Shown here one piece after another: positions 1 through 8,768 of a stretch of 64,000 nucleotides of DNA. The notes under the pieces were generated by a model. It was given only the letters and a program-made list of their open reading frames with translations, did not search any database and was not told where the DNA came from. The position numbers and the translations under genes were made by a program. The stretch lies in assembly GCF_036345175.1 (NCBI RefSeq), contig NZ_CP107780.1, positions 8,804,001 through 8,868,000 on the forward strand. Reading direction: 5' to 3'. Source of the stretch: Streptomyces sp. NBC_00576. Lineage in GTDB: Bacteria > Actinomycetota > Actinomycetes > Streptomycetales > Streptomycetaceae. The stretch's first letter is position 1. The number at the start of each line of letters is the position of its first letter.

Positions 1-1
1 C

Positions 2-1288
2 CCGCACATCACCAACGAGATCAAGCACCGCATCCGCCGGATGGCCACCGACGAGGTCGACGTGGTCATCACCGAGGTCGGCGGCACGGTCGGGGACATC
101 GAGTCGCTGCCCTTCCTGGAGACCGTGCGTCAGGTCCGCCACGAGGTCGGCCGCGACAACGTGTTCGTCGTCCACATCTCGCTGCTGCCCTACATCGGCC
201 CCTCCGGCGAGCTGAAGACCAAGCCGACCCAGCACAGCGTGGCCGCCCTGCGGAACATCGGTATCCAGCCGGACGCGATCGTGCTGCGCTGCGACCGCGA
301 GGTCCCCACCGCGATCAAGCGCAAGATCTCCCTGATGTGCGACGTCGACGAGGCCGCCGTGGTGGCCTGTCCCGACGCCCGCTCGATCTACGACATCCCC
401 AAGACCGTGCACCGCGAGGGCCTGGACGCCTATGTCGTCCGCAAGCTGGACCTGCCCTTCCGGGACGTGGACTGGACGACCTGGGACGACCTCCTGGACC
501 GCGTGCACAACCCCGCCCACGAGATCAACCTGGCCCTGGTCGGCAAGTACATCGACCTGCCCGACGCCTACCTCTCGGTCACCGAGGCGCTGCGCGCGGG
601 CGGATTCGCCAACCACGCGCGCGTGAAGATCAAGTGGGTCACCTCGGACGACTGCAAGACCCCCGCGGGTGCCGAGAAGCAGCTGGGGGACGTGGACGCG
701 ATCTGTATCCCGGGCGGCTTCGGCGACCGTGGCGTGTCCGGCAAGGTCGGCGCGATCCAGTACGCCCGCGAGCACAAGATCCCGCTGCTGGGGCTGTGCC
801 TGGGCCTGCAGTGCATCGTCATCGAGGCGGCCCGCAACCTGGCCGGCATCGAGGACGCCAACTCCACCGAGTTCGACCCCGCCACCGCCCACCCGGTCAT
901 CTCGACGATGGCCGAGCAGCTCGACATCGTCGCGGGCGACGGCGACATGGGCGGCACGATGCGCCTGGGCATGTACCCGGCCAAGCTCGCCGAGGGCTCC
1001 ATCGTGCGCGATGTGTACGACGGCAAGGAGTACGTCGAGGAGCGCCACCGGCACCGCTACGAGGTCAACAACAGCTACCGCGCCGAACTGGAGAAGAAGG
1101 CCGGTCTGCAGTTCTCCGGCACCTCCCCGGACGGCAAGCTCGTGGAGTACGTCGAGTACCCGCGTGAGGTGCACCCCTACCTGGTGGCCACCCAGGCCCA
1201 CCCGGAGCTGCGCTCCCGGCCCACCCGCCCCCACCCGCTCTTCGCCGGCCTCGTCAAGGCCGCCGTCCAGCGCAAGACGGGCAAGTAG
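2..1288 (+). CDS. pyrG: CTP synthase, 5'-truncated by window edge
   Basis: CTP synthase makes CTP from UTP using ATP and glutamine-derived ammonia, the last step of de novo pyrimidine nucleotide synthesis in the cytoplasm. The frame is open from base 2, so the true start lies outside the window; about 428 of the usual ~550 residues are present. The synthetase part has EVGGTVGDIES and the glutaminase part has GGFGDRG, the nucleophile motif LGLCLGLQC and the terminal HPE of the Cys-His-Glu triad (TQAHPELRSRPT). The frame continues through PHITNEIKHR upstream of the first internal ATG at 41, which is family sequence, so 41 is not the start. The gene ends TAG, followed by a 136-bp gap before the Nudix gene. 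Family assignment is certain. Confidence 0.97.
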   Translation, partial: PHITNEIKHRIRRMATDEVDVVITEVGGTVGDIESLPFLETVRQVRHEVGRDNVFVVHISLLPYIGPSGELKTKPTQHSVAALRNIGIQPDAIVLRCDREVPTAIKRKISLMCDVDEAAVVACPDARSIYDIPKTVHREGLDAYVVRKLDLPFRDVDWTTWDDLLDRVHNPAHEINLALVGKYIDLPDAYLSVTEALRAGGFANHARVKIKWVTSDDCKTPAGAEKQLGDVDAICIPGGFGDRGVSGKVGAIQYAREHKIPLLGLCLGLQCIVIEAARNLAGIEDANSTEFDPATAHPVISTMAEQLDIVAGDGDMGGTMRLGMYPAKLAEGSIVRDVYDGKEYVEERHRHRYEVNNSYRAELEKKAGLQFSGTSPDGKLVEYVEYPREVHPYLVATQAHPELRSRPTRPHPLFAGLVKAAVQRKTGK

Positions 1289-1424
1289 CGCAAGGGCTGT
1301 ACGGTGACCGGGGTGCGTGCCTTTTGGGGTGCGTGCCCCGGTTTCTTGTACCGGTCCCTGGGCCGGTTCTCGGGCCGGTTCGTTGTGTACGGGCGGGATG
1401 CGGGATGCGGGAGGACAAGTCGAC

Positions 1425-2054
1425 ATGACCACCATCAAGGACACTCCGGAGGAGTGGGAGATCCGGGCGACGGAGACCCCCTTCGTGGGTAACAAGACCT
1501 CCGTGCGCACCGACGAGGTGGTCATGCCCAACGGCTCGGTGGTGGGCCGCGACTACCAGGTCCACCCCGGCTCCGTGGGCATCGTCGCCCTCGACGACGA
1601 AGGCCGGGTCCTGCTGATCCGGCAGTACCGCCACCCCGTCCGGCAGCGGCTCTGGGAGATCCCGGCCGGCCTGCTCGACGTACCTGGCGAGAATCCGCTG
1701 CACGCCGCCCAGCGAGAGCTGTACGAGGAGGCGCACGTCAAGGCCGAGGACTGGCGGGTGCTGGCCGACGTCTACCCCACTGCGGGCGGGTGCGACGAGG
1801 CTGTACGGATCTTCCTGGCCCGGAATCTGTCCGAGGCCGAGGGGCAGCGCTTCGAGGTCGAGGACGAGGAGGCCGACATGGAGTACGCGCGCGTGCCCGT
1901 CGACGAACTCGTCAGGGGCGTCCTCGCCGGCGAAGTGCACAGCAACTGCCTTGTCGTGGGCGTCCTTTCGCTGGTGGCGGCCGAGAAGGGCGACGGACTC
2001 GACGCGCTGCGTCCGGCCGAGGCGCCGTGGCCGGCCCGGCCCTTCGACGCCTGA
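1425..2054 (+). CDS. Nudix hydrolase, ADP-ribose pyrophosphatase type
   Basis: A 209-residue Nudix protein expected to hydrolyse ADP-ribose or related nucleotide sugars to AMP and a sugar phosphate. The Nudix helix is at about residues 85-110, with the REL-YEE core of the metal-binding box (AAQRELYEEAH). The box is slightly irregular: six residues instead of five precede the first Glu, and His stands where the final Gly usually is. Upstream, RQYRHPVRQRLWEIPAGLL is characteristic of ADP-ribose pyrophosphatases. The frame is open from 1317, but the ATG at 1425 is preceded by GAGGACAAG and starts the recognisable domain, whereas the extra upstream residues look random. It follows pyrG in the same direction. 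The substrate is inferred from family, not proven. Confidence 0.9.
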   Translation: MTTIKDTPEEWEIRATETPFVGNKTSVRTDEVVMPNGSVVGRDYQVHPGSVGIVALDDEGRVLLIRQYRHPVRQRLWEIPAGLLDVPGENPLHAAQRELYEEAHVKAEDWRVLADVYPTAGGCDEAVRIFLARNLSEAEGQRFEVEDEEADMEYARVPVDELVRGVLAGEVHSNCLVVGVLSLVAAEKGDGLDALRPAEAPWPARPFDA

Positions 2055-2225
2055 GACGCCCTCTTGGGTCGCCCGTCGAGCCCGGTGTGACCATCGCCTG
2101 ATCCGATCGGGCGACCTGCCCGCCGTGCTCCGCACAGATCGTTGCAGAGCGTGAACTAGGCTCTGGAAACGCCCGAACCGGAGTCCCGGCGGGCTTGCGC
2201 GTGCAGGTGGACGGGAGTGTGGCCC

Positions 2226-4322
2226 GTGACGGATCAGGCGGTGGACACAGACGGCACGAAGCTGTCCGGAAACGATCGCTCGCCCGCTCCTACGGACAGT
2301 CAGTTCCTCGGCCGCACAAGAGAGTTGAAGGAACTGCGTGCCGACATCGAGCGCGCCGGACTCGACACTCTCGCGGGCCGGAAGGCCCCCCGTGCGCGCG
2401 TACTGCTCATTGCCGGCAAGCCCGGCTCGGGCCGCAGCGCGCTCGCCGAGGAGCTGGCCCGGCAGGTCGCGGACAGTTACCCGGACGGTGTGCTGCGCGC
2501 CCGGCTCGCCGAACCCGACGGCACGCGCGTGCCGACCGAACGCACCGCCCGCGAGCTGCTGACCGCCCTTGAGCTGCCCACCCCGCCCGGCGCCGACGAG
2601 GACGAGCTGTCCGAGGCGCTGCGCGACGCGCTGGCCGACCGGCGGATGCTGCTCCTGCTCGACGACGCGGCCGACGCCGAGCAGGTCGACGCGCTGCTGC
2701 CGGACAACCCCGACTGCCTGGCGGTCGCCGTCTCCGGGGGGCCGTTGACCGGGATCTCCGACGTCCGTCCGTGCACCCTGGGTGGCCTTGACACCAAGTC
2801 CGCGGTGGAACTGCTGGGCCGCTTCACGGGGGCGGTGCGCATCACCGTGGACCCCCGCGCCGCCGAAGGGCTCGCCGAGGCGTGTCAGGGGCAGCCCGCC
2901 GCGCTGATGCTGGCCGGCGGCTGGCTCGCGGCCCGGCCCAACGCGGCCGTCTCCGACCTCGCCAAGCAACTGCACGCCGAGAGCGAGGAGGGCACCGCCC
3001 TCAGCCGCGTCTTCCGCCTCGTATACGCCTCGCTGCCCACCACGGCCGCCCGGATACTGCGACTGCTTGTGCTGGCCCCCGGCGGCCTGGTCGACCCGCA
3101 GACCGCCTCCGCCCTGGCCGGCTGCCCGGTTGGCGGCGCCCGCGCCACCCTGGACGACTTCGTCGCCCTGAGCCTCCTGACGGCCGTTGACTCGCCGCTG
3201 CCGCAGTACGAGGTCCCCGGCTGCCTGCTGCCCCTCCTGCGCCCCCTGGCCGAGTCCCAGGACCGCCCGGCCGAGCTCCAGCTGGCCCGGGCCCGGATGC
3301 TGGAGCGGACGGTACGGCTGCTGGTGTCCTGCCGGGCGATCACCGAGACCGACAGCCCGCTGGCCCGAGAGAAACTCCTCGGCACGCCCAGCTCGCTGCG
3401 CTTCCCGAACCCGAGGGCGGCGGCGGACTGGCTGGAGATCCGCAGGCCCGCCCTGCTCGCCGCGGCCCGCATGGCCGTGGCCGACGGGGAGCTGGACACA
3501 CTGGCCCGCCGCCTGATGTCCGCCCTGGTCAAGGCCATGGTCGCGCACATCGGTACCCAGGCCGCCGCACCCGACCTGTACGGCATCCACCGCCTCGTCC
3601 TCGATGTCGCCGAACGCCGCGAACTGCCCCGCGAACGGGCCGCCGCCCTGCTGAACCTCGCCGACCTGGACGCGCAGACCGGCCGTACGAACGACGCGCT
3701 GGCCCGCTACCGGGCCGCGCTGGACGCCGGACGTGAGGCGAACGATCCGTATGCGACCGGGCGCGCGATGGAATCCGTAGGGGGCGCACACCAGGAGCTC
3801 GGGGACTACGACCGTGCCGCCGACTGGTACGGGCGTGCGCTCGCCCAGCGCCTGGCGCGCGACGAGCGCGAGGACGCCGCCCGGCTGTACGGCCGCATCG
3901 CCGCCGCGCACACCTACGCGGGCCGCTACGGCGAGGCGTTGCGCAACTGGCGTGCCGCGGTGGCTGGTTACCGCAAGAACGGCGATGTGGGCGCGCACGC
4001 ACGGGCGTTGAGCGAGCTGGCGCGGGTCCAGGAGTACGCGGGGCGGCCCGAGGAGTCGCTGCGCACCTGCCAGGAGGCGGTGGAGTGGGCCCGCCGCGCC
4101 GACGACGTACGGCTGCAGGCGGCGCTCCAGCTTCGGCTGGCCGACACGCTGGAGCACCTCGGTGATCCGGCGGCGGCGCGGCTGCACCGGGGCGAGGCCG
4201 AGCTGCTGCTGGGCGACGAGCCGGACCCCCAGGAGAGCGAGCCTGACCTCCCCGAAGGCGGTCCTGACCTGGAACACGACGCTAACGCCTACGAAATCCG
4301 TAGTACATCAGTCGAAGATTGA
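2226..4322 (+). CDS. STAND-type (NB-ARC-like) ATPase with C-terminal TPR repeats
   Basis: A 698-residue protein with a P-loop ATPase domain near residues 55-300 and tetratricopeptide repeats near 440-670. The P-loop reads AGKPGSGRS and a Walker B-like stretch reads RRMLLLLDDAADAEQ. A winged-helix-like region follows, then TPRs with the usual Ala/Tyr/Gly pattern (YDRAADWYGRALAQR, YGEALRNWRAAVAGY). The layout resembles the ATPase-TPR part of AfsR-type regulators, but no N-terminal SARP DNA-binding domain is present, so it is better seen as a signal-transducing or scaffold ATPase. GTG 2226 is chosen because GGGAG ends 8 bases upstream; GTG 2217 is the alternative. The ligand and output are unknown. 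Confidence 0.82.
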   Translation: MTDQAVDTDGTKLSGNDRSPAPTDSQFLGRTRELKELRADIERAGLDTLAGRKAPRARVLLIAGKPGSGRSALAEELARQVADSYPDGVLRARLAEPDGTRVPTERTARELLTALELPTPPGADEDELSEALRDALADRRMLLLLDDAADAEQVDALLPDNPDCLAVAVSGGPLTGISDVRPCTLGGLDTKSAVELLGRFTGAVRITVDPRAAEGLAEACQGQPAALMLAGGWLAARPNAAVSDLAKQLHAESEEGTALSRVFRLVYASLPTTAARILRLLVLAPGGLVDPQTASALAGCPVGGARATLDDFVALSLLTAVDSPLPQYEVPGCLLPLLRPLAESQDRPAELQLARARMLERTVRLLVSCRAITETDSPLAREKLLGTPSSLRFPNPRAAADWLEIRRPALLAAARMAVADGELDTLARRLMSALVKAMVAHIGTQAAAPDLYGIHRLVLDVAERRELPRERAAALLNLADLDAQTGRTNDALARYRAALDAGREANDPYATGRAMESVGGAHQELGDYDRAADWYGRALAQRLARDEREDAARLYGRIAAAHTYAGRYGEALRNWRAAVAGYRKNGDVGAHARALSELARVQEYAGRPEESLRTCQEAVEWARRADDVRLQAALQLRLADTLEHLGDPAAARLHRGEAELLLGDEPDPQESEPDLPEGGPDLEHDANAYEIRSTSVED

Positions 4323-4335
4323 TGCATTGAAAGGC

Positions 4336-4363
4336 TAGACACCGAGAACGCCTTCATTAGACT
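4336..4363 (+). promoter_or_regulatory. Candidate ald promoter
   Basis: TAGACA and TAGACT hexamers are separated by 16 bases, about 100 bp upstream of ald. TAGACT fits the Streptomyces -10 pattern TAGRRT; the -35 is one base off TTGACA. This is an inference from sequence only. Confidence 0.35.
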
Positions 4364-4465
4364 GGCTCTACCGCACCTTCTCCTGCGGTCTCCTGGTGTG
4401 CCCATGCACGTCCGGGTATGCATTGCTATGCCCCCACATCCTCTGAGCCAAGGACCGTGATCGAC

Positions 4466-5581
4466 GTGAAGGTCGGCATCCCCCGCGAGGTCAAGAACAA
4501 CGAGTTCCGCGTGGCCATCACCCCTGCCGGCGTGCACGAGCTGGTGCGCCACGGTCACCAGGTCGTCATCGAGCGGAACGCCGGCGTCGGCTCCTCGATC
4601 ACGGACGACGAGTTCGTGGCCGCCGGTGCGCGCATCCTTGCGACGGCCGACGAGGTGTGGGCCACCGCCGACCTGCTGCTGAAGGTCAAGGAGCCCATCG
4701 CCGAGGAGTACCACCGCCTCCGCAAGGACCAGACGCTCTTCACGTACCTGCATCTGGCCGCCTCCAAGGAGTGCACCGACGCGCTCGTCGAGTCCGGCAC
4801 CACGGCGATTGCCTACGAGACCGTCGAGCTGCCCGGTCGCGCCCTGCCGCTGCTCGCCCCGATGTCGGAGGTCGCCGGCCGGCTGGCCCCGCAGGTCGGC
4901 GCCTACCACCTGATGCGCTCGGTCGGCGGACGTGGCGTGCTCCCCGGTGGCGTCCCCGGCACGCAGCCCGCGCGGGCCGTCGTCATCGGCGGCGGCGTCT
5001 CCGGCTGGAACGCCACGCAGATCGCCGTCGGCATGGGTTTCCACGTCACGCTGCTCGACCGCGACATCAACAAGCTGCGCGAGGCCGACAAGGTCTTCGG
5101 CACCAAGGTCCGGGCGATCATGTCCAACTCCTTCGAGCTGGAGAAGGCCGTCCTGGACGCCGACCTCGTCATCGGCGCGGTGCTCATCCCCGGTGCCAAG
5201 GCCCCGAAGCTGGTCACCAACGAACTGGTGTCGCGGATGAAGCCGGGGAGCGTTCTCGTGGACATCGCGATCGACCAGGGCGGCTGCTTCGAGGACTCGC
5301 GTCCCACGACCCACGCCGAACCGACCTTCCCGATCCACGGATCGGTGTTCTACTGCGTCGCCAACATGCCCGGCGCGGTGCCCAACACGTCGACCTACGC
5401 GCTCACCAACGCCACGCTGCCGTACATCGTGGAACTCGCCGACCGCGGCTGGGTGGCGGCGCTGCGCCGCGATCCCGCGCTCGCCAGGGGCCTCAACACG
5501 CATGACGGCAAGGTCGTTTACCGCGAGGTCGCGGAGGCGCACGGGCTGGAGCACGTCGAGTTGGAATCGCTGCTCGGCTGA
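4466..5581 (+). CDS. ald: Alanine dehydrogenase
   Basis: Catalyses reversible NAD-dependent oxidative deamination of L-alanine to pyruvate and ammonium. It is a cytoplasmic enzyme used in alanine catabolism and redox balance. The N-terminus KVGIPREVKNNEFRVAITP and the Rossmann motif VVIGGGVSGWNA (about residue 170) are diagnostic, and from GTG 4466 the length is 371 residues, the family norm. A second in-frame GTG at 4457 would add three residues. AAGGA at 4450-4454 is 11 bases from 4466 but only 2 from 4457, so 4466 is preferred. The gene stands alone, with a promoter-like pair upstream and a strong hairpin about 100 bp downstream. Confidence 0.96.
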   Translation: MKVGIPREVKNNEFRVAITPAGVHELVRHGHQVVIERNAGVGSSITDDEFVAAGARILATADEVWATADLLLKVKEPIAEEYHRLRKDQTLFTYLHLAASKECTDALVESGTTAIAYETVELPGRALPLLAPMSEVAGRLAPQVGAYHLMRSVGGRGVLPGGVPGTQPARAVVIGGGVSGWNATQIAVGMGFHVTLLDRDINKLREADKVFGTKVRAIMSNSFELEKAVLDADLVIGAVLIPGAKAPKLVTNELVSRMKPGSVLVDIAIDQGGCFEDSRPTTHAEPTFPIHGSVFYCVANMPGAVPNTSTYALTNATLPYIVELADRGWVAALRRDPALARGLNTHDGKVVYREVAEAHGLEHVELESLLG

Positions 5582-5973
5582 GCTTCCCGGCCGTCTCGCG
5601 GGTGCTCCCGGTCGACTAAACGACCAAGTCATCAGCGAGTAAAAGGCGATACGTCAACAGGGGTCGTCAACGCCCCGCACCCCGCCGGACCTTGCCGAAC
5701 AAGGTCCGGCCGGATGTGTGTATGGTCACTTTGCGACACTCGTTCAACTCGCCTCGAACGTAACGCTTCAACCGATTCGCGCACCGGTGAACCCTGCCGT
5801 GCGACGGCCGTACGCCCTTGACAGAGGGATGTTTCATTGCCGACACATCGGGCCGGGTCCGGCGGATTGTGTTGCTGCGAACGGCCGACACGCCATAGAG
5901 TCGCCAACCGTCGGCATGGTGCCACGCTGACCTATCGAGAAGTTTCCTGGTCACCAAGGAGGTAAGACGACTT
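5582..5973. other. Intergenic region ald-parA
   Basis: 392 bp without a credible gene. It holds the hairpin at 5684-5710, an isolated TTGACA at 5818-5823 without a convincing -10, and a very strong ribosome binding site AAGGAGGT at 5956-5963 for parA. Reverse-strand ORFs here have no recognisable sequence. No parS site (GTTTCACGTGAAAC) was seen; GTTTCA at 5831 is only half of one. Confidence 0.6.
5684..5710 (+). terminator. Hairpin downstream of ald
   Basis: A perfect 10-bp inverted repeat (GCCGGACCTT ... AAGGTCCGGC) with a 7-base loop lies 103 bp after the ald stop. There is no U-run, which is usual for Streptomyces terminators. It could also be a processing or regulatory structure in the parA leader. 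Confidence 0.5.
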
Positions 5974-7152
5974 GTGAATGAGTCGACATTTACTCCCGGG
6001 GGTGGTCAACCAGGAATGCCGGCGCGGGGATCGGGCCCCACGGGGCTCGCGGCTGTCGGCTCCGTCGCGGTCCGCACCTTCGCAGCCCATCAGGGTCACC
6101 AGATGCCAGGGGTGACTCAGCCAGCACACATGAGCATGGATGGTCATCACGTGAACGCCATGGCCGGCGACGGTAGTGGCGGGGTCCACAACCACTTCGC
6201 CGACTACGACGAACTGCCCGACGGGCACTTCTACGACCCCGACGCCGAGTACGAGCCCGATCCGGAGTACGCGGCCACGCTCGCGCCCGACGCGGCCCGT
6301 CAGCGCCGCGAGCGCATCGGTCCCACCGGACGCCCGCTGCCCTACTTCCCGATCCCGGGTCCGCTGACCAGTCACGGCCCCGCGACGATCGTCGCGATGT
6401 GCAACCAGAAGGGCGGCGTCGGCAAGACGACGTCGACCATCAACCTGGGTGCCGCACTCGCGGAGTACGGACGCCGGGTCCTGCTGGTCGACTTCGACCC
6501 GCAGGGCGCCCTCTCCGTGGGCCTCGGCGTGAACCCGATGGAACTCGACCTGACGGTCTACAACCTGCTCATGGAGCGGGGGATGTCCGCGGACGAGGTC
6601 CTGCTGAAGACCGCGGTCCCGAACATGGACCTGCTTCCGAGCAACATCGACCTGTCCGCGGCCGAGGTGCAGCTGGTGTCGGAGGTCGCGCGCGAGTCGA
6701 CGCTCCAGCGCGCCCTGAAGCCGCTCATGGCCGACTACGACTACATCGTGATCGACTGTCAGCCCTCACTCGGCCTGCTCACCGTGAACGCCCTGACGGC
6801 GGCTCACAAGGTGATAGTGCCTCTGGAGTGCGAGTTCTTCGCACTGCGCGGTGTCGCGCTGCTGACGGAGACCATCGAGAAGGTCCAGGAGCGGCTGAAC
6901 CCGGAACTGGAGCTCGACGGGATCCTCGCCACGATGTACGACTCACGCACGGTGCACAGCCGTGAGGTGCTCGCACGTGTCGTCGAGGCCTTCGACGACC
7001 ACGTCTACCACACGGTCATCGGACGCACGGTCCGCTTCCCGGAGACCACGGTCGCCGGCGAGCCGATCACCACGTACGCCTCGAACTCCGTCGGTGCCGC
7101 CGCCTATCGCCAGCTCGCCAGGGAGGTGCTCGCCCGGTGTCACGCCGAGTGA
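5974..7152 (+). CDS. parA: ParA-family ATPase (second chromosomal copy type)
   Basis: A 392-residue MinD/ParA ATPase. The deviant Walker A motif KGGVGKTTSTINLG is near residue 143, followed by LLVDFDPQGALS and IDCQPSLGLLTVNAL. The first ~140 residues are a low-complexity Gly/His/Asp-rich extension not found in plain ParA proteins. GTG 5974 is supported by AAGGAGGT with 10-base spacing. The gene runs directly into a ribbon-helix-helix-like gene and then scpA and scpB, so a role in chromosome organisation or segregation is likely. This context differs from the oriC-proximal parAB locus, and no ParB follows. ParA identity is secure; the partner and exact function are inferred. Confidence 0.92.
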   Translation: MNESTFTPGGGQPGMPARGSGPTGLAAVGSVAVRTFAAHQGHQMPGVTQPAHMSMDGHHVNAMAGDGSGGVHNHFADYDELPDGHFYDPDAEYEPDPEYAATLAPDAARQRRERIGPTGRPLPYFPIPGPLTSHGPATIVAMCNQKGGVGKTTSTINLGAALAEYGRRVLLVDFDPQGALSVGLGVNPMELDLTVYNLLMERGMSADEVLLKTAVPNMDLLPSNIDLSAAEVQLVSEVARESTLQRALKPLMADYDYIVIDCQPSLGLLTVNALTAAHKVIVPLECEFFALRGVALLTETIEKVQERLNPELELDGILATMYDSRTVHSREVLARVVEAFDDHVYHTVIGRTVRFPETTVAGEPITTYASNSVGAAAYRQLAREVLARCHAE

Positions 7153-7730
7153 GTCTGCCGGGGGCCGACGAACTGTTCCGTACCACGGGGGGCATGGCGC
7201 TCCAGTCGTCCACTCCCAGGCGCCAGGCCAACGGCGAGGCCCGGGTACCGGGTCCCGCCGGGGAGAGCGACGGGGCCGCCGCGGACGACGCACCGCACTC
7301 GGTGCCCGTCCAGGGCGGTGACGGTGACGGCGACGAGCATGTCGCCGCCGGTGCGGACTCGGCCGGTACCGGGGAGTCGCGCAGCCGGGGGGGCACCGCG
7401 GAGCGTTCGATGCGGCGCCAGGGCGAGCAGGAAGGTTCTGCCTCCGGGCAGCAGGGGCCCTCACCACAGTCGGTGTCGGCGTCCCGCAAGCGCGGACGGG
7501 CCCCCTCGCGGCGGCCCAGCGGGCGTGAGCGGCACGACGAGAAGATCACGGTGTACGTCTCCGCCGAGGAGCTCATGGACCTGGAGCACGCGCGCCTGGT
7601 GCTGCGGGGCGAGCACGGGCTCGCGGTCGACCGCGGTCGGATCGTGCGCGAGGCGGTCGCGGTGGTCCTCGCGGATCTGGAGTCCCGTGGGGACGCGAGC
7701 ATCCTCGTACGACGGTTGCGCGGCCGCTAG
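7137..7730 (+). CDS. Ribbon-helix-helix-like protein with disordered N-terminus
   Basis: A 197-residue protein. The first ~130 residues are Ser/Gly/Arg/Gln-rich and probably disordered. The last ~60 have a beta-strand/helix/helix pattern (KITVYVSAEELMDLEHARL, then VDRGRIVREAVAVVLADLE), suggesting ribbon-helix-helix DNA binding. It overlaps the end of parA. GTG 7137 has GGAGG with 10-base spacing; GTG 7149, forming a GTGA overlap, is the alternative. Sitting between a ParA ATPase and the ScpAB condensin subunits, it could be the DNA-binding partner of this ParA, although no ParB or ParG similarity is obvious. That role is inference. Confidence 0.75.
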   Translation: MSRRVSLPGADELFRTTGGMALQSSTPRRQANGEARVPGPAGESDGAAADDAPHSVPVQGGDGDGDEHVAAGADSAGTGESRSRGGTAERSMRRQGEQEGSASGQQGPSPQSVSASRKRGRAPSRRPSGRERHDEKITVYVSAEELMDLEHARLVLRGEHGLAVDRGRIVREAVAVVLADLESRGDASILVRRLRGR

Positions 7731-7748
7731 CGGTAGCCTGCGTGGGCC

Positions 7749-8768
7749 ATGACCTCGAACGACGCCCCTGCCCCCGGCTCCGCCGGTCGTCGGCGTGTGC
7801 TGGGGCGGGGGCCGGGGGGCACGCCGCCGGTTCCGGTCGAAGAAGCAGCAGCCGAAGATGCAGTATCGGACGAAGCAGCAGTAACGGACGAGGCAGTAGC
7901 GGAAGTACCGGAGCCCCCGGTTCCGTCGACGGGACCCGACCCCGATGACGGGGCCGGGGTCTTCAAGGTCCGGCTCGCCAACTTCGAGGGGCCCTTCGAT
8001 CTCCTCCTGCAGCTGATCTCCAAGCACAAGCTCGACGTCACCGAGGTCGCCCTCTCCAAGGTGACCGACGAGTTCATGGCGCACATCAGGGCGATGGGGC
8101 CGGACTGGGATCTCGACCAGACGACCGAGTTCCTGGTCGTCGCGGCCACTCTGCTCGATCTGAAGGCCGCGCGGCTGCTGCCCACCGCCGAGGTCGAGGA
8201 CGAGGCCGACCTGGCCCTGCTGGAAGCGCGCGACCTGTTGTTCGCGCGGCTGCTCCAGTACCGCGCGTACAAGCAGGTCGCCGACATCTTCAGCCGCCGC
8301 CTCGACGACGAGGCCCGCCGCTATCCCCGTACCGTCGGACTCGAACCGCACCACGCCGAACTGCTGCCCGAGGTCGTCATCAGCATCGGGGCGGAGGGGT
8401 TCGCGAAGCTCGCGGTGAAGGCGATGCAGCCGAGGCCCAGGCCGCAGGTGTACGTCGACCACATCCACGCGCCCCTGGTGAGCGTGCAGGAGCAGGCCCA
8501 GATCGTGGTCGCGCGGCTGCGGGAGCTGGGCCGGGCCACCTTCCAGGACCTCGTCGAGGACACCGAGGACACGCTGACCGTCGTGGCGCGCTTCCTGGCC
8601 CTGCTGGAGCTGTACCGGGAGAAGGTCGTCGCCCTGGACCAGGAGACGGCGCTCGGGGAGCTGGTGGTGCGCTGGACGGGCGGGGAGGGCGATCGGGAGC
8701 CGACGGTCACCGACGAGTTCGACCGGCCGCCGGAGCCGGCGAAGCCAGGGAAGGATGAGAAGGCGTGA
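7749..8768 (+). CDS. scpA: Segregation and condensation protein A (kleisin)
   Basis: ScpA is the kleisin subunit that bridges SMC heads and, with ScpB, forms bacterial condensin. The conserved N-terminal kleisin motif FEGPFDLLLQLISKHKLD begins near residue 78, followed by TEFLVVAATLLDLKAARLLP. The C-terminal winged helix that binds SMC is near the end (AQIVVARLRELGRATFQDLV). Before the kleisin domain is a ~75-residue acidic, Ala/Glu/Pro-rich extension encoded partly by an unusual A-rich repeat (7838-7912). The stop overlaps the scpB start by 4 bp (GTGA), so the two are translationally coupled. At 339 residues it is longer than typical ScpA (~250) because of the extension. Confidence 0.95.
   Translation: MTSNDAPAPGSAGRRRVLGRGPGGTPPVPVEEAAAEDAVSDEAAVTDEAVAEVPEPPVPSTGPDPDDGAGVFKVRLANFEGPFDLLLQLISKHKLDVTEVALSKVTDEFMAHIRAMGPDWDLDQTTEFLVVAATLLDLKAARLLPTAEVEDEADLALLEARDLLFARLLQYRAYKQVADIFSRRLDDEARRYPRTVGLEPHHAELLPEVVISIGAEGFAKLAVKAMQPRPRPQVYVDHIHAPLVSVQEQAQIVVARLRELGRATFQDLVEDTEDTLTVVARFLALLELYREKVVALDQETALGELVVRWTGGEGDREPTVTDEFDRPPEPAKPGKDEKA

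Noticed and set aside
1254..4277. 1007-codon reverse-strand ORF
   Set aside because: Antisense shadow of the Nudix and STAND ATPase genes, a common effect of high GC; composition is Arg/Gly/Val-rich and without motifs.
5825..5845. parS site near parA
   Set aside because: Only the GTTTCA half is present; no complementary half follows.
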